Source of the DNA: Treponema sp.
GTDB lineage: Bacteria > Spirochaetota > Spirochaetia > Treponematales > Treponemataceae
Assembly: GCA_012520945.1 (NCBI GenBank)
Contig: JAAYNH010000082.1
Coordinates: 1 to 64,000 of the forward strand
Reading direction: 5' to 3'
DNA: 64,000 bases
Shown: piece after piece, positions 26,915 to 34,201 of the stretch
Position numbering within the stretch: the first letter of the stretch is position 1
Layout of the letters: each line of letters starts with the position of its first letter
Program-made: the position numbers and the translations under genes
The notes under the pieces: model-generated
The model's input: only the letters and a program-made list of their open reading frames with translations
The model's database searches: none
Told to the model about the DNA's origin: nothing

Positions 26915-27697
26915 TTAGTCCTTGCAAATAAAATTTTTGATATCATTCAATGTTGAACAAATTCCTACAAATTTTATTTCAATATCCGATTGTTTTGATT
27001 CCGGATAAATGTTTTTTAATGTTATTAATAATTGATATTTATATAATTCAATGTCAATTTCATCTTCTGTAAAAAGAACAAGTTTAATATTATTTTCGTC
27101 TTGAACAATTATATCTGAATTATTTACAGTTTGTTTAATATCATTAAATAGTTTTTTTTCTTTATCCGAAATTAATAGAAGTGTCGCAATTTTATTTGAC
27201 ATTAATGAGTGGATTATTTTTTCATCTATAATTTCATTTTTTATAAAATAAATAATATCTTTTTCAATTTCATTTAAATTTTTTGAAATGTTTTCATTAT
27301 TATTATATACAGGTAAAAACAAAATATATTTGTCAGAAAGTTTTTTTACATATATTTTTTTAATATCATTTTTGTCTTTATTACTTAATAATTGTAAAAC
27401 AGAAACTAATTCGTCATTTTCAAAACATATCCACGAATTTTTTTGTAAAGTTCCATTCCAAAAATCTGATGTGGAAATTGATGTGCTTTTTGTTTCATTA
27501 TCAAAGCCTGATTCAAATTCTAAAAAAAACTTTGAATTATTTTTAACAAATAAACCAATTTTATCTAGAAAATATTTTTTTTTAATTAAATCCATAGGGG
27601 AGAAATTCGTTTTTAAATATAATTCTGCTTTATTCAGAAGACCGTCAATTTGGCCTTCCGAATAATATTTTTGCATAACGTAACTTAATAGCCCCAT
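26915..27697 (-). CDS. hypothetical cytosolic protein, possible degenerate GGDEF-like fold
   Basis: The 260-residue protein is not recognised. It has no signal peptide or membrane segment. The last 70 residues (NNIKLVLFTEDEIDIELYKY, then IEIKFVGICSTLNDIKNFI) follow the same strand-helix order as the degenerate GGDEF domain two genes on, which is suggestive only. It starts 1 nt after the stop of the acidic protein and precedes the two Maf-like genes by 6 nt, so it belongs to the same transcript. Confidence 0.6.
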   Translation of the reverse strand: MGLLSYVMQKYYSEGQIDGLLNKAELYLKTNFSPMDLIKKKYFLDKIGLFVKNNSKFFLEFESGFDNETKSTSISTSDFWNGTLQKNSWICFENDELVSVLQLLSNKDKNDIKKIYVKKLSDKYILFLPVYNNNENISKNLNEIEKDIIYFIKNEIIDEKIIHSLMSNKIATLLLISDKEKKLFNDIKQTVNNSDIIVQDENNIKLVLFTEDEIDIELYKYQLLITLKNIYPESKQSDIEIKFVGICSTLNDIKNFICKD

Positions 27698-27698
27698 A

Positions 27699-29777
27699 TT
27701 AAGATAATCCTAATTCTTTGAAAAGTTTTTTATACGTTTCAAAGTGTTCAGATTTTGCAAATTCTGCAATTTTCTCTTCGGGCAAATCTTCTAGCAATTG
27801 ATCCATATATGAAAGAACTTGTTTTACTTCTTGTTTTAAGCTGTCATTCATATTATTTTGTGTAGTTAAAGTTTGAGATATATCTTTATGTTCAACGTCT
27901 TGAATTGTTTCTGAGTTTAATTCATCATCAAAGAAAAGTGATTCCGTTGTATCATCAAATTCCATATCGATATCTTCATCAAATGCTTGAATGTCTGAGT
28001 CATCAATTTCAATAAAGTCATTATTTTCATTGGAGTCTTCTATTAAATTTTCCGATGAAGATTCAACAATTATATTATCAATCGCTGCACTTTCTTGTGT
28101 ATCTGTTTCAACTTCGTCAGTGTCAAGTGAAAAATCCAAATCATCAAGTGTAGGTTCAACTAAATCATTATCGACAAAAGTAAGTGTATCATCTGTTGCA
28201 AAAGAATCTTGCTCATATTCGTCTGCTTGTTCAAAAAGCTCAGATGTTTCACCTATTGAGTCAATAATGCCTACTTCATTTTCATGTTCATCTATAATTT
28301 CTTCTGTAATTTCATTAAAGTCATCAGATGAAATTATTTGTGTTGACTCATCTTCAATATCTTCTTCTAAAGTATCCGCATTAAATTCTTCGACATCATC
28401 AAGACTAAATTCATCATCTTCTTGAGTTGTTTTATCAAAACTTGATTCATCTTCAGTAAAATTTTCTGTGATAAAATCTGCATTTTCAAGAATATTATTT
28501 AGTTCATCACCTGAAAGTGCAATTACTTCATCGTCAATGTCATCAAAAAAACCACTAGAACTTGATGAAGTATTATCTGTTGTTTCAATAATTGAATCAG
28601 TTGGAATTTCAGCAAAATTAGTTTCACTTGATTTTAATAAATTAAATTCATCACGTAAGCTAATAAATTCATTTCTAAGAGCAGAAATTTCATTGACAAT
28701 TTTATCAAGTAAAGCTCTGTTCATATCGTCCATTTGATTCTCCTGTGCAGTATCAATTTCATTGGAAATGTCTTCTGCTTGTTCAATAATTTCTTCAAGT
28801 TCATCATCTTCTTGAGCGTCTATGACATTTTTGTTGATAAAATTATAACTTGTATCTTCAGAATTTTCAAGTTCATTTTTTAATTGATCAATTTCAGGAG
28901 AATCAAATAGTGAAACATCTTCAAGTTCTAAATTATCCATTGTAGAGTTTTCGTTTGATTCTTCTTCGACAATATCATCATCTAATGAAACTGAAATATC
29001 AAAATCGGTTGTAGTTTTCATTGCTTTTTCTGTGGGCTTATTATCTATAGCCGGAGCTTCCGAATCTAATGAAGAAAGCAAATCATCATAATCTGATACA
29101 TCATCAAATTCAACAGAAAGAGTGTCATTTGATTCAGGATTTTTTTCTTCTATAACGGCAACATCTTCAAAGGTAACTTCTTTTTCCGGAATAGTTTCAT
29201 TTTCGTCAACAATATTATCAAAAAAATCATCAAAATCTTCAATGTCAATTGATTCTGAACTTTCATCAGATGATTCAATTTCTATATTGTAAATATCGTC
29301 CATCGGGTCGGTAATTGAAGAAACAGAAAGTGAATCATCAAATTCCAAATCAATATCAATTGGAGCTTCATCAATAATTTCATCATTTTTTTCTGCTTTT
29401 GGTGACTCATCATCACTCATAAATGCGTCTAAATCAATTTCTCCGTCTGAAAAATCACTAATTGAAATTTCTGTTGTTTCGCTTTTTGAATCTGAATTAA
29501 AATCATCGGAATCTAAAAATTCATCAATTGAAATTTCAGCGTCTTCTATTATTGTATCAGAAGATATTTCTTCTTTGACATTGGGGGTATCAACAAAAGA
29601 ATCGGCTGAAGTAATATTATTTAATTCATCTAATGAAAGTGTTGTTTCGTCATCAAAAAAATCTATATCTTCAAAGTCGCGAGGGGCATTTCTTACCCAT
29701 ATACCATAACGTTCCAACTCTGACGTGTCATCAATGGTTTTGTCCATTTCAAATTCATTATCAATATTAAAAGACAT
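27699..29777 (-). CDS. large, highly acidic low-complexity protein with conserved ends
   Basis: The 692-residue protein is extremely rich in Asp, Glu and Ser, with very few basic residues, and is probably largely unfolded. Three parts look structured: the start (ELERYGIWVRNAPRDFEDI), a coiled-coil near residues 345-380 (RALLDKIVNEISALRNEFIS), and the C-terminus (SYMDQLLEDLPEEKIAEFAK). In between, short motifs such as FDDI and LSLDEL recur. There is no signal peptide. A GGAG site precedes the ATG. It leads the Maf operon and could be a scaffold; I know no enzymatic role. Confidence 0.7.
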   Translation of the reverse strand: MSFNIDNEFEMDKTIDDTSELERYGIWVRNAPRDFEDIDFFDDETTLSLDELNNITSADSFVDTPNVKEEISSDTIIEDAEISIDEFLDSDDFNSDSKSETTEISISDFSDGEIDLDAFMSDDESPKAEKNDEIIDEAPIDIDLEFDDSLSVSSITDPMDDIYNIEIESSDESSESIDIEDFDDFFDNIVDENETIPEKEVTFEDVAVIEEKNPESNDTLSVEFDDVSDYDDLLSSLDSEAPAIDNKPTEKAMKTTTDFDISVSLDDDIVEEESNENSTMDNLELEDVSLFDSPEIDQLKNELENSEDTSYNFINKNVIDAQEDDELEEIIEQAEDISNEIDTAQENQMDDMNRALLDKIVNEISALRNEFISLRDEFNLLKSSETNFAEIPTDSIIETTDNTSSSSSGFFDDIDDEVIALSGDELNNILENADFITENFTEDESSFDKTTQEDDEFSLDDVEEFNADTLEEDIEDESTQIISSDDFNEITEEIIDEHENEVGIIDSIGETSELFEQADEYEQDSFATDDTLTFVDNDLVEPTLDDLDFSLDTDEVETDTQESAAIDNIIVESSSENLIEDSNENNDFIEIDDSDIQAFDEDIDMEFDDTTESLFFDDELNSETIQDVEHKDISQTLTTQNNMNDSLKQEVKQVLSYMDQLLEDLPEEKIAEFAKSEHFETYKKLFKELGLS

Positions 29778-29830
29778 AATATCTCCTTTTTAGTACTGCG
29801 AATGGCAAAATATTCTATTTGTTCACTACA

Positions 29831-29838
29831 TTATCGGC
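29831..29838 (-). promoter_or_regulatory. sigma28-like -10 element upstream of the acidic protein/Maf operon
   Basis: On the minus strand GCCGATAA at 29838-29831 is an exact match to the sigma28 -10 consensus, 54 bp before the ATG at 29777. The expected -35 TAAA is not found at 14-17 nt (TGTA at 16 nt is the closest). A sigma70-like TAGAAT lies a little downstream. Confidence 0.4.
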
Positions 29839-29929
29839 ACTTATAATAAAAAAGTACACAAATATTTTGTTAATTATATCACGTTCTTTTAATTCAGAAA
29901 ATAGCAAAATGGTCGATAATATAATTATT

Positions 29930-30394
29930 ATGAATAAATTTCACTTTTTGCTTTCAGTTTTTATTGGAACTTTTATTTATGTTATGATTTCATTTTGTTT
30001 TGGCTCTAATGGATTATGGGCAGAATCTCAATTAAAAGAACAACGTAATATTTTATCAATGCATATTAATGATTTGTCCAAACAGCAAGAAAGCTTAGCG
30101 GTAAGTTATAATGCAATTCAAAAGGATAAAGATGTAATTGCATCATATGCAAGAAAAATCGGTTATGTTGCCGATAATGAAAAGATTATTAAAATTTCAG
30201 GCTTACCGACAATTTATGACTTGAATGAAAAAGTTGAAAAGGGATATTTCAAAATTGCACCAAAATATTTTCCGGAATGGATATGTAAAGTTTGTGGATT
30301 TGTTGTTTTTTTTGTAATTAACTTATTATTAACATTAAAAAATATTTTAAAAAAATCATACAAAGTGATTAATACAAATGGTTCGAATATATAA
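29930..30394 (+). CDS. FtsB/DivIC-like septum formation protein
   Basis: With ATG at 29930 this is a 155-residue protein with an N-terminal membrane helix, a coiled coil (SQLKEQRNILSMHINDLSKQ) and the short conserved segment YARKIGYVADNEKIIKISG expected of FtsB/DivIC initiators of division septum assembly. A second hydrophobic helix near residues 118-138 is less usual for the family. A TATAAT lies 4 nt before the ATG and no Shine-Dalgarno is seen; longer in-frame starts (for example 29909) exist but put the membrane helix far from the N-terminus. It overlaps tsaC by 17 nt. Confidence 0.65.
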   Translation: MNKFHFLLSVFIGTFIYVMISFCFGSNGLWAESQLKEQRNILSMHINDLSKQQESLAVSYNAIQKDKDVIASYARKIGYVADNEKIIKISGLPTIYDLNEKVEKGYFKIAPKYFPEWICKVCGFVVFFVINLLLTLKNILKKSYKVINTNGSNI

Positions 30395-30932
30395 AAAAAA
30401 TTTTTTTAATATTCTTAAAATTGTTTCATTGTTAAAAAAAGGTAAGGTTGGGGTAATTCCGACAGATACTGTTTATGGAATCAGCGGAAAAGTGCCCGAT
30501 ACTGAAAAATTAATTTTCAAAATTAAAGGTAGAATTCCCGAAAAAGCATTTATTCAATTAATTGCAAAGAAAAAAGATATAAGTAATTATACAGATACTA
30601 TCATTCCTAATTCAATTCTAAAACATTGGCCGGGTCCTTTAACAATAATTGTAAAATTAAAATCATCCGAAAAAAGTGTAGCTTTTAGATGTCCTGCAGA
30701 TAGATGGCTTAGAATATTACTTAATTTTTGTAAATTTCCTCTTTATTCAACTTCAGTAAATAGAACAGGAAGTGAATTAAAAACAAATATAAAAGATATT
30801 GTTAGTGAATTTTCTAATGAATTAGATTTTATTGTTGATTCCGGCGAACTAAATAATTTACCATCGACAATTGTAGATTTGACAGGCAAAGAACCTAAAG
30901 TTTTGAGGCAGGGGATAATTAAAATAGATTAA
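30378..30932 (+). CDS. tsaC: threonylcarbamoyl-AMP synthase (Sua5/YciO/YrdC family)
   Basis: The 184-residue protein has the YrdC pattern KKGKVGVIPTDTVYGISG, FIQLIAKKKDIS, LKHWPGPLTIIVKL, FRCPADRWLR and STIVDLTGKEPKVLRQG. TsaC makes threonylcarbamoyl-AMP from Thr, bicarbonate and ATP for t6A37 on ANN-decoding tRNAs. It lacks the extra Sua5 domain, as expected from its length. It starts inside the FtsB-like gene and its stop shares TTAA with the convergent wecA-like stop. Confidence 0.9.
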   Translation: MVRIYKKNFFNILKIVSLLKKGKVGVIPTDTVYGISGKVPDTEKLIFKIKGRIPEKAFIQLIAKKKDISNYTDTIIPNSILKHWPGPLTIIVKLKSSEKSVAFRCPADRWLRILLNFCKFPLYSTSVNRTGSELKTNIKDIVSEFSNELDFIVDSGELNNLPSTIVDLTGKEPKVLRQGIIKID

Positions 30933-31975
30933 TCTTGTTTTCTTAGTGCTTGATTTTTTCCAAAGTGTATAATTGAAAAAAACAAAACACCCATTATGTA
31001 AACTGTAATTAATAAAGCCATAGATGTTAAACGTCCAAGCCATAAAGAAAAAATCAAAAAAGTGCAAATTAATATTTGTAATAATATTATAATTCCTAAA
31101 GTTATTCTTTTTGAAAATCCAAGTAAAAGTAATTTATGATGCAAATGAAATCTGTCCGGACTGTTTATTGGGCGATGTTCTCGCAAGCGACGCCAAATTG
31201 CCGCTATTGTGTCAAATATTGGAATAAGTAAAATAGCAATGGCATAAGGTAAAGAAACAAAAGATGAAGTTTTTGTAACAGTTAATGGAATAATTGCTAA
31301 AGCAAAACCTAAAAATTGACTTCCGCCATCACCCATAAATATTTTAGCATTTGGAATAGGTAAGTTATAAATTAAAAAACCACAAATAGCACAAGCTAAT
31401 GTAATGCATAAATAAAAGGCACTCATGTTAGCATCATAATAAGCAAAAATGCCAAATGTTAAAGCGGAAATTAAGGAAATGGATCCTGAAAGTCCATCAA
31501 GGCCGTCAATCAAATTTATGGCGTTTGTAATTCCGATTATCCAACAAAAAGTAAGAGGATATGTAAAATAACCGAGATTTATCGTCCAATAACCGATAGA
31601 AATGTCTTTAAATTTAAAGCCACCAATAATAACTAGAGATGCCGCAATAATTTGTGTTAAAAGTTTAATTCTGGCTTTTAGGTTTTTTATATCATCTATG
31701 ATACCCATAATTATAATTAAAAATGCGGCAGGTATTAAAAACCAAATATTCTGTTCCATTCCCTTGAAAACATCAGTTTCAAAAATTAAATAAATGATTG
31801 CTGAAGCAAAACCAAGTAAAATTCCTACTCCGCCAAGCCTTGAAATTTGTCCGCTATGAATTTTTCTGTCATCAATTTTATCATAAAGATTAAATTTTTT
31901 AGAAATTAAAATCATAAGTGGTACAATAATTGCAGAAACAAAAAAAGATATTAAAATAGGAATTAATTTTTTCAC
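30929..31975 (-). CDS. WecA/TagO-type undecaprenyl-phosphate N-acetylhexosamine-1-phosphate transferase
   Basis: The 348-residue polytopic protein of the MraY/WecA family has the cytosolic motifs DDRKIHSGQISRLGG, IDDIKNLKARIKL, NAINLIDGLDGLSGS, FMGDGGSQFLG and the His-rich HRPINSPDRFHLHHKLL. It attaches a sugar-1-phosphate to undecaprenyl phosphate at the inner membrane. The HLHH motif and length fit WecA/TagO more than MraY; the polymer it primes is unknown. Start is GTG with a GGAGA site. The gene is convergent with tsaC, so it is probably transcribed alone. Confidence 0.9.
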   Translation of the reverse strand: MKKLIPILISFFVSAIIVPLMILISKKFNLYDKIDDRKIHSGQISRLGGVGILLGFASAIIYLIFETDVFKGMEQNIWFLIPAAFLIIIMGIIDDIKNLKARIKLLTQIIAASLVIIGGFKFKDISIGYWTINLGYFTYPLTFCWIIGITNAINLIDGLDGLSGSISLISALTFGIFAYYDANMSAFYLCITLACAICGFLIYNLPIPNAKIFMGDGGSQFLGFALAIIPLTVTKTSSFVSLPYAIAILLIPIFDTIAAIWRRLREHRPINSPDRFHLHHKLLLLGFSKRITLGIIILLQILICTFLIFSLWLGRLTSMALLITVYIMGVLFFSIIHFGKNQALRKQD

Positions 31976-32046
31976 TAATTTTTCTCCGTTATTTTTTAAT
32001 CATTTAAACTATATCACAACATAATTAATAAAACAATATTTTAAGA

Positions 32047-32074
32047 TAAAAAATTATTATTTTTTTACCGATAA
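32047..32074 (+). promoter_or_regulatory. sigma28-like promoter of the zinc-ribbon gene, likely leaderless
   Basis: TAAA at 32047-32050, a 16-nt spacer and ACCGATAA at 32067-32074 repeat the geometry of the flaB promoter at 2663-2690. The ATG at 32082 is 7 nt after the -10, so there is no leader and no Shine-Dalgarno. Confidence 0.55.
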
Positions 32075-32081
32075 TATTTAT

Positions 32082-32402
32082 ATGAATAAAAAGAAGGCAA
32101 GATTTTTTTGTGAAAATTGTAAAAGTGAAGTAAAAAGTAATGCACGTTTTTGTAATAAATGTGGTAAATTTTTTGTTTCAGTTAGATGTCCTAAGTGTGG
32201 GAAATCCGGTCCTCAGAATATCTTTGTTAAAGGATGTCCTCAATGTGGTTATGCAACTACACAAAGAAAAACGCAAAAAGAACATAGTTTCGTTTTTCCT
32301 AAAACTGAAGTTTCAAATGACGGTTTGCCATATTGGATTTATGTAATTGTTATCGGTGTTCTTATTGGTTTGATTTGGTTTTTATTAAATTCAATAAATT
32401 AA
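32082..32402 (+). CDS. zinc-ribbon membrane protein
   Basis: The 106-residue protein carries four CxxC pairs (C10/C13, C24/C27, C36/C39, C52/C55), forming two zinc ribbons, and a single C-terminal membrane helix (WIYVIVIGVLIGLIWFLL). Such ribbon-TM proteins are usually regulatory or adaptor subunits; the partner is unknown. The upstream sigma28-like promoter suggests co-expression with flagellar genes. It abuts the stop of the next, convergent gene with no spacer. Confidence 0.8.
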   Translation: MNKKKARFFCENCKSEVKSNARFCNKCGKFFVSVRCPKCGKSGPQNIFVKGCPQCGYATTQRKTQKEHSFVFPKTEVSNDGLPYWIYVIVIGVLIGLIWFLLNSIN

Positions 32403-33161
32403 TTATTTTAGTAAACAAAGTTCTAAACATTGATTTGTGTTTCGAACTTGAGAACGCATTGTTTCAACAAATTTTCCTGTTTTTAATGTGCAATTTGGAA
32501 TGATTTGATCTATGTATAGTTTTGAAAGAACATTCATATCCGAAGGCACAAAAACCAAATCGGGATAGTCAAATTTAACAACTTTTCCTGTAACTATTTT
32601 GTTTGTATCAGGTTCTGTTAAAATAAATTTTATATCATCTAACGATGGAACATTAAGATAATCAATATTATTTTTTTCAGGTACTTTTACAACTAAAGTT
32701 TCAATTTTTTTCTCATAAGTATTTAAAGGTTTATTTTCTTTTGACTCATTAATTATTTGTGGAATTTTTAAATCTGTCTGTTCTTTTGTTTCTTGATTTT
32801 GTTCAATTGTTTTTTCATTTATTTCATTATCTATTTTTAATTCTTCTGTGGAGCGAACAATTTTTTTAATATTTAAAATTTGTGCTTTTTCTTTTTCTTC
32901 ATCTGTGAAATCTTCAGGTACTACAAGAATTATTTTGGGCTTATATTTTAAGACATTGCAAGAAACAAACTGTACAAAAGTTTTCCAGTGTCGAGGATAA
33001 TCAAGTGCACTTAAAACAACAATTTGCGGTTCAATTTCTTCAACATTGTCTAATGCCTTCATAAGCCAACGGTATTTTATTACTGAATAACCTTGTTTTG
33101 AAAAAAAATCTGAAAAATTTTCCATTATGAAATCTGTTTCTGCAACTATTAAAACTTTCAT
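32403..33161 (-). CDS. pseudo-receiver protein of unknown function
   Basis: About 252 residues. The first 115 residues resemble a response-regulator receiver (MKVLIVAETDFIMENFSDFF, IVVLSALDYPRHWKTFVQFV), but the acidic pocket is poor and no Asp stands where the phospho-acceptor should be, so it is likely a pseudo-receiver. An Asn/Glu-rich linker follows. The final 75 residues (GKVVKFDYPDLVFVPSDMNV) resemble a PilZ-type barrel, a weak guess. Its start overlaps the stop of the upstream exported protein (ATGA). Confidence 0.6.
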   Translation of the reverse strand: MKVLIVAETDFIMENFSDFFSKQGYSVIKYRWLMKALDNVEEIEPQIVVLSALDYPRHWKTFVQFVSCNVLKYKPKIILVVPEDFTDEEKEKAQILNIKKIVRSTEELKIDNEINEKTIEQNQETKEQTDLKIPQIINESKENKPLNTYEKKIETLVVKVPEKNNIDYLNVPSLDDIKFILTEPDTNKIVTGKVVKFDYPDLVFVPSDMNVLSKLYIDQIIPNCTLKTGKFVETMRSQVRNTNQCLELCLLK

Positions 33162-34126
33162 TCAGCCCCCAGATTTTCTACACTATAGTTATAAATGAGC
33201 CAAATGTCGTCGCGTTTTCTAACAAAGTAAGTATATCTTTTTTTTTCACGAAACGTATCATATTTAAACCATTGTATCACAGTTACTGTTCCTTCTGTTT
33301 TTGTATATGTTGTTCTTTCTACTTCAAAACTTTCAGGAATAGCAACAATATCGGAGTCAATGCGTTTTTGCATCAAGTCTATTTTATAGTTTGTAATCAT
33401 TCGTTGTCTTTCTTCCGCAGACAATGTTCTGTATTTTCTGTTACGCACAGGTTCATTCATGAGCATTTGTTCAATATCAAAATATAAAAAATACGGATCC
33501 CATTGATTATTTTGGCGTGCAATGATTGTACGTTCAACGACAATATCAGGGCTTACAGCTTCAGGTGTTAAGATGTTGTAATTTTTTCTTTCAACAGCAA
33601 TTGAACCGGCGGCAGTTGCATTTGGAGAAGGCTTTATGTCTAATGTTAATCTATTAGATGTTAATTTTGTCAATCGTGATTTATATAATTCAGGATAAAA
33701 TAAAACTTCAACATAATATAAGCTTGGAGATTCAATATTAATATAATCTTTTAAATTTTCAACAAATGAATATTCCTCATTACTTTCAAGAGCAATTTCA
33801 CGAAAATATACTGTGCGATTTGTGGTTCGTTTTCTAATAATTGTATCTGTTTTTTCTAAAGATGTATTTTTAGTAGTAAAAGCATTAAAATCGATGCTGA
33901 ACATTCTGTCATCTGCTAATTTAAAACGTAATGTTTGCGGACCTTTGTTTGCAACGGTTATATGTACAAAAATAGGATTGTCAACAGAACTTCCAGGATA
34001 GTACATAGTTTTATTGTAAAATTTTACACGAATTTCTGCACCTGCAAAATCATCATTTAAATTTTGAGCCATAACAGAACTTGAAATAATTACAAAAAGA
34101 AATATAATGAATGCAAGACGTTTCAT
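33158..34126 (-). CDS. conserved exported protein, unknown function
   Basis: The 322-residue protein has a signal peptide (KRLAFIIFLFVIISSSVMA) and a mature part of beta strands typical of an extracytoplasmic protein (AEIRVKFYNKTMYYPGSSVD, FVHITVANKGPQTLRFKLAD), possibly an immunoglobulin-like fold. No catalytic motif. It is not a lipoprotein. A GGAG site precedes the ATG. It is cotranscribed with the pseudo-receiver gene and divergent from mfd; a sigma28-like site lies in the shared upstream DNA. Confidence 0.7.
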   Translation of the reverse strand: MKRLAFIIFLFVIISSSVMAQNLNDDFAGAEIRVKFYNKTMYYPGSSVDNPIFVHITVANKGPQTLRFKLADDRMFSIDFNAFTTKNTSLEKTDTIIRKRTTNRTVYFREIALESNEEYSFVENLKDYINIESPSLYYVEVLFYPELYKSRLTKLTSNRLTLDIKPSPNATAAGSIAVERKNYNILTPEAVSPDIVVERTIIARQNNQWDPYFLYFDIEQMLMNEPVRNRKYRTLSAEERQRMITNYKIDLMQKRIDSDIVAIPESFEVERTTYTKTEGTVTVIQWFKYDTFREKKRYTYFVRKRDDIWLIYNYSVENLGAE

Positions 34127-34173
34127 AAGAATCTCCTTACGGTTTTTCTAATTTAGTTTAAAACTATATTACA

Positions 34174-34201
34174 TTATCGGACACTTTAAATGAATACCTT
34201 A
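34174..34201 (-). promoter_or_regulatory. candidate sigma28-like site ahead of the exported protein/pseudo-receiver operon
   Basis: On the minus strand TAAG, a 16-nt spacer and TCCGATAA (34181-34174) match the sigma28 pattern at most positions, about 50 bp before ATG 34126. The core TACATTATCGG...CACTT seen on the plus strand is nearly repeated at 29827-29843 ahead of the Maf operon. Confidence 0.35.

Noticed and set aside
28000-29700. Serine-rich readings on the plus strand opposite the acidic protein
   Set aside because: They mirror the Asp/Glu codons of the minus-strand gene, have no ribosome site or recognisable domain, and end at random.
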